Positions 16,864 through 23,941 of a stretch of 39,039 nucleotides of DNA are shown one piece after another. The notes under the pieces are model-generated. The model was not told the origin of the DNA. It ran no database searches and saw nothing but the letters and a program-made list of their open reading frames with translations. The translations under genes were made by a program, and so were the position numbers. Source of the stretch: Alphaproteobacteria bacterium (GTDB taxonomy: Bacteria; Pseudomonadota; Alphaproteobacteria; Micavibrionales; Micavibrionaceae); NCBI GenBank assembly GCA_029880245.1, contig JAOUOR010000010.1:1-39039 (forward strand). Reading direction: 5' to 3'. Numbering within the stretch: position 1 is the stretch's first letter; each line of letters begins with the position of its first letter.

Positions 16864-17310
16864 CTAAGCTCTTTTTCTTTCAGCGCGGATTTTGTTTTTT
16901 GGTTGTGAAATAAGCCGTTGCCCTAGATCTTGCGCGGTCATTAGTGTGGCTTTTGTATTGGCCATACTTTTTTGTTTGATCTGGTCGATCATGCGGTTAT
17001 TGCATTCTGTTTTCTTTTGGATTTCGTGTTGCAGCAAGTCCAGCTTGTTGATCAGGTTTTTATCGGCCTTTCTGAAATCTTCGATGCGGGCACGGAATTC
17101 TTCCGAAGCCTTTGAGTAGCGTGAAGAGAGCTTTTCTTTCTCTCTTTGGGCGATTGCAAAATGCATCATATCTCCGCGGACCAGAGAGTGTGTCTCGTCT
17201 TCGGCAATATGGACAAGCTTTTCACTGATGCGGATCATCTCGCGCATGGCGACATTAACGTTAACGCTTAGAACATGGGGTTCTTTTTTTAAATCTTGCG
17301 TGTCTTTCAT
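16864..17310 (-). CDS. Helical coiled-coil flagellar protein, possible second FlgN-like chaperone
   Basis: A 148-residue helical, basic protein starting MKDTQDLKKEPH; the ATG at 17310 is preferred because AAAGGACAAGACTT precedes it, and the upstream alternative is a TTG inside flgJ. It contains heptad-like segments, MREMIRISEKLVHIAEDE and LINKLDLLQHEIQKKTE, and ends with a K/R-rich tail. Its layout (helix, E-D-E-T-x-x-L-x-x-x-D, helix) resembles the neighbouring FlgN-like protein, so the two may be diverged duplicates. Function cannot be assigned from sequence; its position between flgJ and fliK supports a role in flagellar assembly or export. Confidence 0.5.
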   Translation of the reverse strand: MKDTQDLKKEPHVLSVNVNVAMREMIRISEKLVHIAEDETHSLVRGDMMHFAIAQREKEKLSSRYSKASEEFRARIEDFRKADKNLINKLDLLQHEIQKKTECNNRMIDQIKQKSMANTKATLMTAQDLGQRLISQPKNKIRAERKRA

Positions 17311-17341
17311 AAGTCTTGTCCTTTTATCTTTAGGGTAAAAA

Positions 17342-17707
17342 TTACTTTGCAAAATTCATTCCAGTTTTTTCAGAAGAGCCTGCATTCGCGGCCGCCTGAA
17401 TTTTTATCAATTCGTTTTTCACTTGATCGGCTATGCCGACCTGGCCGGTATTGGCAATGCTATTTCCGATTTCCTGTATCATAAGGTTGCGGAAGATTTC
17501 TTCGCCTTTACCGCCGCCGAACATACTGTCTGTCTCAAGTCCCTCGAACATAGGGCTGAGCATTTCCGAAATGAAGATGGCCTCGAATTCCTTTGCGCTT
17601 TCTTCGATTCGTTCAATGGTAGAGCTATCCAGAATGCTCGCAGGGTCTTTGTTTTGCGCCTTTACCATCATCATTGTCATTTCGGGGGATAAGCTGGATT
17701 CGATCAT
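17342..17707 (-). CDS. flgJ: Rod-binding protein FlgJ, single-domain form
   Basis: A 121-residue protein matching only the N-terminal rod-binding domain of enteric FlgJ: AKEFEAIFISEMLSPMFEGL, then GGGKGEEIFRNLMIQEIGNSIA. The C-terminal peptidoglycan hydrolase domain is absent, as is usual in alphaproteobacteria, where a separate lytic enzyme opens the wall; no such enzyme is encoded in this window. It acts as a scaffold or cap for rod assembly in the periplasm. It starts three bases after the flgI stop, so it is probably translationally coupled to it. Confidence 0.88.
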   Translation of the reverse strand: MIESSLSPEMTMMMVKAQNKDPASILDSSTIERIEESAKEFEAIFISEMLSPMFEGLETDSMFGGGKGEEIFRNLMIQEIGNSIANTGQVGIADQVKNELIKIQAAANAGSSEKTGMNFAK

Positions 17708-17710
17708 GGC

Positions 17711-18859
17711 TTACATTACCTCTATGTCGGCTTGAAGCGCGCCAGCGGCTTTGATGGCATGCAAGATCGTGATGATATCGCGCGGCTTGACGCCGAGCTT
17801 GTTCAAACCTGTGACAAGTTCTTGCAAGGTTACACCTGTATCCAGTACAGCAAGTTTGACATCATCTCCGACATTGGCGCTGACATCTGTGCGCGGTACG
17901 ATTACGGTTTCTCCTTGATCGGCAAAAGGATTAGCTTGCGATACTTGCGGGGTTTCATTGATCTTCAGGGTTAGATTGCCTTGGGCGATGGCAACGTTGC
18001 TGACGCGGACATTGGCACCCATAACGATCACGCCCGAGCGTTCGCTAATGACAACTTTGGCGATCTGGTCAGGTTGGATGGGGAGTTGCTCAATATCAGT
18101 AATCAGTTCAACAATTGATCCGTCATAATCTGTTGGGCGTTTGAGTACAACACTTGCGGAGTTTTCTGCCGAAGCGATTCCGGATGTGGTAAAACCGTTA
18201 ATGGCATCGGCTATGCGGCGTGCTGTCGTAAAGTCCGGATTGCGAAGGGCAAGGCGCACTTGTTGTAAGTCTTCTAGTTCAAAGTTAATTTCACGCTCGA
18301 CGATTCCACCATTGGGAATGCGGCCTGTAGTAGGGATATTTTGTGTTATTGATGCGGCTTCGCCTTCGATAGTGAATCCGGCAATATTTACCTCACCCTG
18401 GGCAACGGCATAAACTTCACCATCTGCACCCATCAAAGGTGTAACCATCAATGTTCCGCCCTGCAGCGAAGAGGCATCTCCGAGGGCTGAAACATTCACA
18501 TCAATTTGTGAACCCTGATTTTTAAAAGGGGGCAGGGTGGCAGTGACCATGACGGCGGCAACATTGCCTGTATTCATATTCTGTCCGCGTACATTCACGC
18601 CGAGGCGCTCTAACATGGCAATCAGGCTTTGTTCTGTAAATGGGGAATTATTCAGTCCATCCCCTGTGCCGTTCAGGCCGACAACAAGACCGTAGCCGAC
18701 AAGCTGGTTTGAGCGAACACCTTCTATGTTTACAATATCTTTGATGCGGGATGTTTTTGCGAGGCAAGGAGAAGACGCCACAGTCAGACAGATGCACAGC
18801 ATCCATAGGAGAATGCTTTTTCGGAGATAATCTGATTTTAAATATCTTACATCTGTCAT
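17711..18859 (-). CDS. flgI: Flagellar P-ring protein FlgI
   Basis: FlgI forms the P-ring around the rod in the peptidoglycan layer. The 382-residue precursor has a Sec signal peptide (basic N-terminus, then LLWMLCICLTVASSPCLA, cleavage near residue 35) and the family signatures SRIKDIVNIEGVRSNQLVGYG, GLNGTGDGL, and PLMGADGEVYAVAQG in the N-terminal half, with IEQLPIQPDQIAKVVISERSG and a final LVTGLNKLGVKPRDIITILHAI. It is the first gene of the flgI-flgJ-(two small genes)-fliK-flgD-flgE operon, read from the sigma-54 promoter at 18976-18991. It diverges from fliX. Confidence 0.97.
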   Translation of the reverse strand: MTDVRYLKSDYLRKSILLWMLCICLTVASSPCLAKTSRIKDIVNIEGVRSNQLVGYGLVVGLNGTGDGLNNSPFTEQSLIAMLERLGVNVRGQNMNTGNVAAVMVTATLPPFKNQGSQIDVNVSALGDASSLQGGTLMVTPLMGADGEVYAVAQGEVNIAGFTIEGEAASITQNIPTTGRIPNGGIVEREINFELEDLQQVRLALRNPDFTTARRIADAINGFTTSGIASAENSASVVLKRPTDYDGSIVELITDIEQLPIQPDQIAKVVISERSGVIVMGANVRVSNVAIAQGNLTLKINETPQVSQANPFADQGETVIVPRTDVSANVGDDVKLAVLDTGVTLQELVTGLNKLGVKPRDIITILHAIKAAGALQADIEVM

Positions 18860-18975
18860 CTTTTTGACTCTAAAATTACTAAACCGTTTTCCGTGGCGGT
18901 CTTCTTCTTTAACTACAACTTTTCTTGTCCGTAATTTCTCTAGGAAAGGAGATTAACTACGTTCGAGGTATATAT

Positions 18976-18991
18976 TGCGAATACCGTGCCA
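18976..18991 (-). promoter_or_regulatory. Sigma-54 promoter for the flgI operon
   Basis: On the minus strand: TGGCACGGTATTCGCA, with GG and GC separated by exactly 10 bases and seven of seven matches in the -24 box. It lies about 117 bases before flgI. The known family rule (TGGCACG-N4-TTGCA) is matched except at one -12 base. No plus-strand promoter for fliX is evident in the remaining 18860-19168 gap. Confidence 0.85.
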
Positions 18992-19168
18992 AGTTTTTAT
19001 CTCTTCTCTCTTAATCCTTCTCTCCGGTGAGGAAGGGGAAACGCTGGGTAAAACTATGACAGAGTGAAGAGTGAAAATAGGGCAGGCAAAATTTACCCTT
19101 TTGATCATGGTATTTTTTTCTCAAAAGGCGTATAAGTTATATATATTAAGTCAAAGAGTGGTCTAATC

Positions 19169-19609
19169 ATGAAAGTAGAAGGTCCCAAACGAGGAGGATC
19201 AACATCCGGCACAAAGAATACATCAGGGGCGAAAAGCTCTGGTGGTGCGGATTTTAGTCAATATATGACGTCCGGAGCGAGAAGCACGGTGGGCGCAGGG
19301 GCGACTCAGTCTATCGCACATATTGATGCGCTTTTGGCTGTGCAGGGGGCGGAAGACCCAACTCAGCGCTCGGCTAAGAAGCGTGTCAGAGCCAGAGCTA
19401 ATATTATTTTGGATAAGATGGAGCAAATTCGTCTAGCGATGCTTGGTGGAAATTTGACAGTGGGGCATATGATCGACGTTGCCGATGTCATTGCGTCGCA
19501 CCGGGATAAAATTAATGATCCGGTGTTGTCGGCAATTATGGATGAAATTGACTTGCGTGCACAGGTAGAGCTTGCGAAAATGCGTATTTCTTTGGATCGA
19601 AAATTATAG
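19169..19609 (+). CDS. fliX: Flagellar assembly regulator FliX
   Basis: FliX couples completion of the early basal body to FlbD activity in Caulobacter. The 146-residue product matches the family: a low-complexity G/S/T-rich N-terminus (about 1-40, with FSQYM), then a helical core (ALLAVQGAEDPTQRSAKKRVRARANIILDKMEQIRLAML in parts) and the typical C-terminus LSAIMDEIDLRAQVELAKM. It diverges from flgI and is followed by dksA. Presence of both flbD and fliX in one locus supports a Caulobacter-type hierarchy. The ribosome binding site is weak. Confidence 0.93.
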   Translation: MKVEGPKRGGSTSGTKNTSGAKSSGGADFSQYMTSGARSTVGAGATQSIAHIDALLAVQGAEDPTQRSAKKRVRARANIILDKMEQIRLAMLGGNLTVGHMIDVADVIASHRDKINDPVLSAIMDEIDLRAQVELAKMRISLDRKL

Positions 19610-19730
19610 TAACGAAATAATTTCTGTTTTTTTGTTGTTTTTAAAATTTTTCACCTTTATATTCTCACGCACTTTGGAAACTATGGTTTTTATTTGTATT
19701 TTTTAATAGCAAAAAAGAGGGCAGGAAAAC

Positions 19731-20165
19731 ATGGCAACCCTAACAAGCGTTACATTGCCGCCTGATTATGATCCTGAGAAGGATAAGGGCGAATTTATGA
19801 ATCCTGTAATGAAGGAATATTTTCGTAAAGCCTTGATTGACTGGCGTGCGGAGCTTCTGAAAGAATCGGAAGTTACAATTCAGGAAACGCTGCAAGGCAC
19901 GGAGCTGCAGAAGCCGGATTTGGCAGATCGTGCGTCTGCCGAGACAGATCACGCGCTGGAGCTAAGGACTCGCGACCGAGAAAGAAAGCTCATAGCCAAA
20001 ATTAACTCCACGATCCGTAAGATTGATGAAGATGAATATGGTTATTGTGAAGAAACCGGTGAGCCGATTTCTATTGGTCGGTTGAAAGCCCGTCCGATTG
20101 CGACTTTGAGTATTGAAGCGCAGGAACGTCACGAGCGTATGGAAAAAACCCATAGGGATGATTAG
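19731..20165 (+). CDS. dksA: RNA polymerase-binding transcription factor DksA
   Basis: DksA enters the secondary channel of RNA polymerase and, with ppGpp, tunes rRNA and stress promoters. The 144-residue product has a coiled coil (about 25-100) with the tip aspartates D63 and D66 in KPDLADRAS, matching the D-x-x-D-R-A motif. The zinc finger is degenerate: only C106 remains of the four cysteines (YGYCEETGEPISIGRLKARP), T, S and A occupying the others. This one-cysteine form is typical of alphaproteobacterial DksA, so it is not evidence of decay. GCAGGAAAAC precedes the ATG. It sits between fliX and the repeat at 20166, an unusual place inside a flagellar locus. Confidence 0.93.
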   Translation: MATLTSVTLPPDYDPEKDKGEFMNPVMKEYFRKALIDWRAELLKESEVTIQETLQGTELQKPDLADRASAETDHALELRTRDRERKLIAKINSTIRKIDEDEYGYCEETGEPISIGRLKARPIATLSIEAQERHERMEKTHRDD

Positions 20166-20270
20166 TAGAGCTTTGATCATCTAGCTTGAATGGCTTCACT
20201 CGTCGCTCATGTACGTTTTTTGTACATTTCGCTCCTTGTTCATAATTCAATCTAGATGCTCTTTGCTCTA
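20166..20270. repeat. Long stem-loop repeat, copy B (between dksA and flgH)
   Basis: TAGAGC (20166) pairs with GCTCTA (end 20270); inside that ATCTAGCTTGAAT pairs with ATTCAATCTAGAT, and the inner hairpin is GTACGTTTTTTGTAC. The block CGTCGCTCATGTAC...GTACATTTCGCTCCTTG aligns with the copies at 9821-9925 and 12021-12132. The copy begins at the dksA stop and ends 17 bases from the convergent flgH stop, so it could end both transcripts. Confidence 0.85.
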
Positions 20271-20286
20271 CACTCTGAGATTAGTA

Positions 20287-21039
20287 TCAAAACGGGAAGA
20301 TGATGTCATAGAGCTGCTGCCCGTAGCGGGGTTGTTGCATGTCTGTGATCTGACCCTCGCCGCCATAGACGATTCGTGCTTCGGCGATTTGATCGTAGGA
20401 AATCGTATTTTGAGGGCTGATATCTTCGGGTCGGATCACGCCGTCAATATTCAAGATACGTTTTTCGAAGTTTACGCGCACTTCCTGCTTTCCGTGAATA
20501 ACCATGTTGCCATTGGGTAATATTTGTGTAATCAGGGCAGCCATACGAAGCTTTATTTCATCTTCGCGTTCTGTGCTGCCGGAGCCGGAATGGCTTGAAC
20601 TCGCGCCGAAATCTGTCAAATCCGTATTATCTATGGCTTGCGGCAGAACTCTGTTCAGGGCTTGCTCATAACCCAAAAGAGCTGGTAGGGCGGCATCTTC
20701 GGAGCTGGAACGGCTGCGTTCAGTTTCATTGTCCATAGTGGCTTCGTCTTTGATATCGATCATCACGGTAATGATATCACCCACATCTGCGGCGCGTTGA
20801 TCTTTGAAGAAGGTCACGCGGTCGCTTTGCCACAATGAGTTTTTTTGCCGAGAGACGTTCTTTAGGGCGGGCATGGGAAGGCTGACTGGCTGGTAATCAG
20901 CTTGAATTTGAGGGTTTTCGATTTTTGACATCTCCGGCGCTTCACCAATTTTGGATACCTTGTCCATTGTCGAACATCCTGTCATTACTAGGCAAGAAAG
21001 GAGGGGGGTAACTGTTCTTATGTATTTTGTCTTACGCAT
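20287..21039 (-). CDS. flgH: Flagellar L-ring lipoprotein FlgH
   Basis: FlgH forms the outer-membrane L-ring. The 250-residue precursor has a type II signal peptide with lipobox VMTG followed by C22, so it is a lipoprotein. Family motifs: SLWQSDRVTFFKDQRAADVGDIITVMIDI, in the form LW...RA.DVGDI.TV.I, then LPNGNMVIHGKQEVRVNFEKRILNIDGVIRPEDI (residues about 186-219), and the C-terminal GQITDMQQPRYGQQLYDIIFPF (pieces only). It is the last gene of the flgF-G-A-H operon and ends facing dksA across a stem-loop repeat. Confidence 0.96.
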   Translation of the reverse strand: MRKTKYIRTVTPLLSCLVMTGCSTMDKVSKIGEAPEMSKIENPQIQADYQPVSLPMPALKNVSRQKNSLWQSDRVTFFKDQRAADVGDIITVMIDIKDEATMDNETERSRSSSEDAALPALLGYEQALNRVLPQAIDNTDLTDFGASSSHSGSGSTEREDEIKLRMAALITQILPNGNMVIHGKQEVRVNFEKRILNIDGVIRPEDISPQNTISYDQIAEARIVYGGEGQITDMQQPRYGQQLYDIIFPF

Positions 21040-21054
21040 TATCTTTGTTTCCTT

Positions 21055-22071
21055 TTAATTGCTAATGACGGCAACTTGCTTTTTGCCAATGATTTGAGCT
21101 TGGAGTGCTTGGTTGCTGCTGATGTTTACAACACGGATGATGTCACCTTTTGCGCCGCTTTCCAGTGCCTTTACCTGAGTGCTTAAGGAAAGTGGACCGT
21201 TGTTCAGTAAGATTGTTACAAGCTCGCCGCGTGAGATGATCTGCGGAGCGACGAGATCAGTGAACTGGATCGGGCGACCGGCTGCTACTAATCTGCGCGG
21301 GGACATTCCGATGAGTTCCTCGGCTGCACCAATTGTATTACGGGTAAATTCCGTTTCAGGGATTTTGATTAAATGAATATCTTTTTCTGTGATGATATTG
21401 CCGCGTGCCATGTTTTCTAGCAAAACCGGTACTTTGACAACGGGCTGTATTGTACCGCTAATCGTGAAATTCTGGATCGGGTTATCGGCTGATGGTGCGG
21501 CTATGGTTGCCGTATAGTTTTTATGCGCCGTATCAACGCTTAAATCCGTGATATCCAGTGAAGCACTCTGATCATAAGGAAGTATTATTTCTTGATACCG
21601 GGCAGGGATCTGTAGGGCATAATCACCATAGACGCCTTTAGCTTGCAAGGCTTCTTTAATACGGGAGTTCATGATTTCTTTGGAGATGACCGTCGCTTTG
21701 CGGGATATACGGACTTTTTGCTCGTTACTCGTTGGTCGCCAGTCTAGCCCTACAGCTTTTGCTACGCGTAGTAATGTACGCGCATCAAGGATCATGTCAT
21801 CACCGGGGTGGGGGGCTGCACCAAGGATGCGGTCTTCTTCATACTCTAGTCCATAAAAGATGTCGCCCAGCTTTATGGTGTTATCTGTGATAATACTGTT
21901 TTCCTTAATGCCTATTGTGGCATGGGCAGGCAGGGTTAATATCATGCAAAGCATAGAAGAGATCGTCATTGCACGCTTTATGCGTGCAATCCATGGATTA
22001 CACGGACAAGCCGTGTAATGACGTCCTTCAATTGATATTTTTACTTGCTTCATTGCTTTACTACCCTTCAT
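21055..22071 (-). CDS. flgA: Flagellar P-ring assembly chaperone FlgA, with an in-frame palindromic insertion
   Basis: FlgA is a periplasmic chaperone for the P-ring protein FlgI. The 338-residue frame has the SAF-type C-terminal part: GNIITEKDIHLIKIPETEF, then LIGMSPRRLVAAGRPIQFTDLVAP and ALESGAKGDIIRVVNISSN. Residues 17-36 are encoded exactly by a 60-bp palindrome (see the repeat entry), followed by the hydrophobic core ISSMLCMILTLPAHA of a signal peptide. The translation start is probably the second in-frame ATG (22053), which has AAGGG nine bases upstream; either start leaves the insertion in the coding sequence. A third candidate, the ATG at residue 35 within the palindrome, has no good ribosome binding site. 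It lies between flgG and flgH. Confidence 0.9.
   Translation of the reverse strand: MKGSKAMKQVKISIEGRHYTACPCNPWIARIKRAMTISSMLCMILTLPAHATIGIKENSIITDNTIKLGDIFYGLEYEEDRILGAAPHPGDDMILDARTLLRVAKAVGLDWRPTSNEQKVRISRKATVISKEIMNSRIKEALQAKGVYGDYALQIPARYQEIILPYDQSASLDITDLSVDTAHKNYTATIAAPSADNPIQNFTISGTIQPVVKVPVLLENMARGNIITEKDIHLIKIPETEFTRNTIGAAEELIGMSPRRLVAAGRPIQFTDLVAPQIISRGELVTILLNNGPLSLSTQVKALESGAKGDIIRVVNISSNQALQAQIIGKKQVAVISN
21964..22023. repeat. Double-hairpin palindromic repeat, copy 2 (60 bp, inside flgA)
   Basis: CGTCATT...AATGACG inverted ends, a left hairpin GCACGCTTTATGCGTGC, centre AATCCATGGATT and a right hairpin ACACGGACAAGCCGTGT. The right arm is the reverse complement of the left arm of copy 1 at 1504-1589 apart from the end bases. 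Its length is 20 codons and its boundaries coincide with codons 17-36 of flgA, with no stop codon in the used frame. Confidence 0.9.
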
Positions 22072-22080
22072 TCATACCTG

Positions 22081-22866
22081 TTATCTTAATTGTGAGACTG
22101 CTTGCAGCATTTCATCACTGGTTGATATGACATTGGAATTCATCTCGTAGGATCGTTGCGCGGTAATCAATGAGGTAATCTCAGCGACTACATCTACATT
22201 GGATTGTTCTAAGGAGCCTTGTTCAAGGCGTCCGAATTGTTCCTGCGCGGCAATGCCTGTTACAGGAGAGCCGGAGGCTGTGGTTTCAATCAGTAAGTTA
22301 TGCCCTATGGCTTCAAGCCCTGCCGGATTTACAAAAGTGGCCATCTGAAACTGTCCCAGACTGGTTACGGCTACCTGAGACTGGATGTTAGCAAATATTT
22401 CACCTTCAGAGTTAATATCCAAACTTGTGGCATTATCTGGAACGGTGATTCCCGGCAAAACGCGGTAGCCTTGTACGGTCACGATCTCCCCGTTTTCATT
22501 GATCTGGAACGTTCCATCACGCGTGTAAGCGGTCGCGCCATTTGGCAACTCTATTTGAAAGAAACCTTCCCCCAATATAGCTAAATCAAGTTCATTTTCT
22601 GTCATTTGCACGGCGCCTTGGGAATGCATACGGTAAACTGCGCCTGTTTTCACACCAAGGCCGATTTGCAAGCCCGATGGTACAGTCGTACCGGAGTCAG
22701 AAGATGTCGTGCCAGGGCGGGTGAGGTTTTGATAAATTAAGTCCTGAAAGGCTGCACGCTGTTTTTTGTATCCTGTTGTGGTCATATTGGCGATGTTATT
22801 CGATATCACATCAACATTAAGTTGTTGTGCCATCATGCCTGTTGCTCCGATATCCAGTGATCTCAT
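22081..22866 (-). CDS. flgG: Flagellar distal rod protein FlgG
   Basis: FlgG builds the distal rod. The 261-residue product is the usual length. N-terminal signature: MRSLDIGATGMMAQQLNVDV, then ISNNIANMTTTGYKKQRAAFQDLIY; central GLGVKTGAVYRMHSQGAVQMTENELDLAILGEGFFQIELPNG in pieces (the GEGFFQ motif); C-terminal LEQSNVDVVAEITSLITAQRSYEMNSNVISTSDEM. It lies directly after flgF, the normal order, and the downstream flgA begins ten bases later. Confidence 0.98.
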   Translation of the reverse strand: MRSLDIGATGMMAQQLNVDVISNNIANMTTTGYKKQRAAFQDLIYQNLTRPGTTSSDSGTTVPSGLQIGLGVKTGAVYRMHSQGAVQMTENELDLAILGEGFFQIELPNGATAYTRDGTFQINENGEIVTVQGYRVLPGITVPDNATSLDINSEGEIFANIQSQVAVTSLGQFQMATFVNPAGLEAIGHNLLIETTASGSPVTGIAAQEQFGRLEQGSLEQSNVDVVAEITSLITAQRSYEMNSNVISTSDEMLQAVSQLR

Positions 22867-22897
22867 GATCTACTCCTTCTTTCTTTTATTCCTTGTA

Positions 22898-23617
22898 TTA
22901 TGCCTGTGTTAGAGCTTGTATTGCCGAGCGCAATCTATCATGCTCGGTTTGTAAAATACGCTGTGTGCTCTGGAAATTCCGCAGAATTTCAATCATACGG
23001 GTGATTTCCACAACGGGTTTGACGTTTGAACCTTCCAGAAAACCTTGCGCTACAGTTGTTTTAATGGACGGGGTGCCGGCATCGGGTGAGTGGTAGACGT
23101 TATTACCCATAGCTTCTAACATCTGAACATTATCAAATTCTACAACCATGAGCTGCCCTAATTCTCCATCCTGATTGGAAACAACACCGCGCTGATCGAT
23201 ATTTATTTCAATCGAGTTATCAGGGATGGTAATTGCTCCTCCTTGCCCCATAACCGGATAACCTGCGGAAGTTACAAGCTTGCCGTCTGCTGCGCGCTGG
23301 AAGTTACCGTCTCTTGTATAAACGGTTTCACCTGTAGGGCTTTGTATCCCCATAAATCCCGGACCGTTCAGAGCCACATTATAAGGATTTCCTGTTTGCT
23401 GTTGTGAGCCGGGGGCTGTGTTTTGGTATTCGCCGTAATCGTAGGAAAAGGATAGGGGATCATCTCCGTGACCAGGATCTGAAATATATTCCTCGAAGGC
23501 TATATTCTGAGCTCTGAAGCCATTTGTATTCATGTTGGCGACATTATTGGCGACGATATCCATATTGGTCTGGAGCGTCATTTGTCGTGATAAAGCCAAA
23601 TATATACTATTTTCCAT
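22898..23617 (-). CDS. flgF: Flagellar proximal rod protein FlgF
   Basis: FlgF is a rod subunit. I take the ATG at 23617, giving MENSIYLALSRQMTLQTNMD and 239 residues, the usual FlgF start; a TTG 18 bases upstream would add MKKFGQ. Motifs: ANNVANMNTNGFRAQNIAF at the N-terminus, GPGFMGIQSPTGETVYTRDGNF in the middle and the C-terminal LEGSNVKPVVEITRMIEILRNFQSTQRILQ. It heads the flgF-flgG-flgA-flgH operon; a sigma-54 promoter at 23663-23678 would give a leader of about 35 bases. Confidence 0.95.
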   Translation of the reverse strand: MENSIYLALSRQMTLQTNMDIVANNVANMNTNGFRAQNIAFEEYISDPGHGDDPLSFSYDYGEYQNTAPGSQQQTGNPYNVALNGPGFMGIQSPTGETVYTRDGNFQRAADGKLVTSAGYPVMGQGGAITIPDNSIEINIDQRGVVSNQDGELGQLMVVEFDNVQMLEAMGNNVYHSPDAGTPSIKTTVAQGFLEGSNVKPVVEITRMIEILRNFQSTQRILQTEHDRLRSAIQALTQA

Positions 23618-23662
23618 TTGTCCAAACTTTTTCAAATTAAAAAACTTCTCGCAAGGGATAAA

Positions 23663-23678
23663 TGCATTGCTCGTGCCA
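23663..23678 (-). promoter_or_regulatory. Sigma-54 promoter for flgF-flgG-flgA-flgH
   Basis: On the minus strand: TGGCACGAGCAATGCA. GG and GC are separated by 10 bases; the -24 box is perfect and the -12 box ATGCA differs from TTGCA at one base. It lies 46 bases before the flgF ATG, an ideal distance. Confidence 0.88.
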
Positions 23679-23784
23679 TTGTTGGTAAGTTATTGAAAAT
23701 AAGTGTTTATATGAGAAAGGTGCGAGTGTTTCCTAGTAAGGCGGCCGGTTTGTTACTGTAAAAAAAGAGGCAGTTACTGCAAAT

Positions 23785-23800
23785 TGGGGCAGTTTTTGCC
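23785..23800 (+). promoter_or_regulatory. Possible sigma-54 promoter upstream of fliL
   Basis: TGGGGCAGTTTTTGCC has GG and GC separated by 10 bases and a good -12 box (TTTGC), but the -24 box deviates (TGGGGC). It lies 142 bases before the fliL ATG, between the divergent flgF and fliL. The distance and the imperfect -24 box lower confidence. Confidence 0.5.
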
Positions 23801-23941
23801 TGTGGATGAATGATGTCTTCTTAAAAAATCATAATAAAACAATGTTGATAGATCATTTTGCCTGTTAGACCTAATGAGCGGAATGTACTATAATTTCTCA
23901 CTGAGTTCGTTTTTTCCAATCTTAACCTCAGGATTTTTAAA

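Noticed and set aside
17342-17707. flgJ as truncated pseudogene
   Set aside because: The single-domain rod-binding form is the usual one in alphaproteobacteria and the frame is complete with its own start and stop.
19021-19060. GG-N10-GC pattern upstream of fliX (GGAAGGGGAAACGC)
   Set aside because: Spacing fits sigma-54 but neither box matches TGGCAC or TTGCA otherwise, so it is likely chance.
19731-20165. dksA as a decayed gene because three of four zinc-finger cysteines are missing
   Set aside because: The frame is intact, the coiled-coil tip aspartates remain, and one-cysteine DksA is normal in alphaproteobacteria.
9821-20270. The three stem-loop repeats as a CRISPR array or insertion sequence
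   Set aside because: They are kilobases apart, lack regular spacers, and no transposase, cas gene or target duplication is seen.
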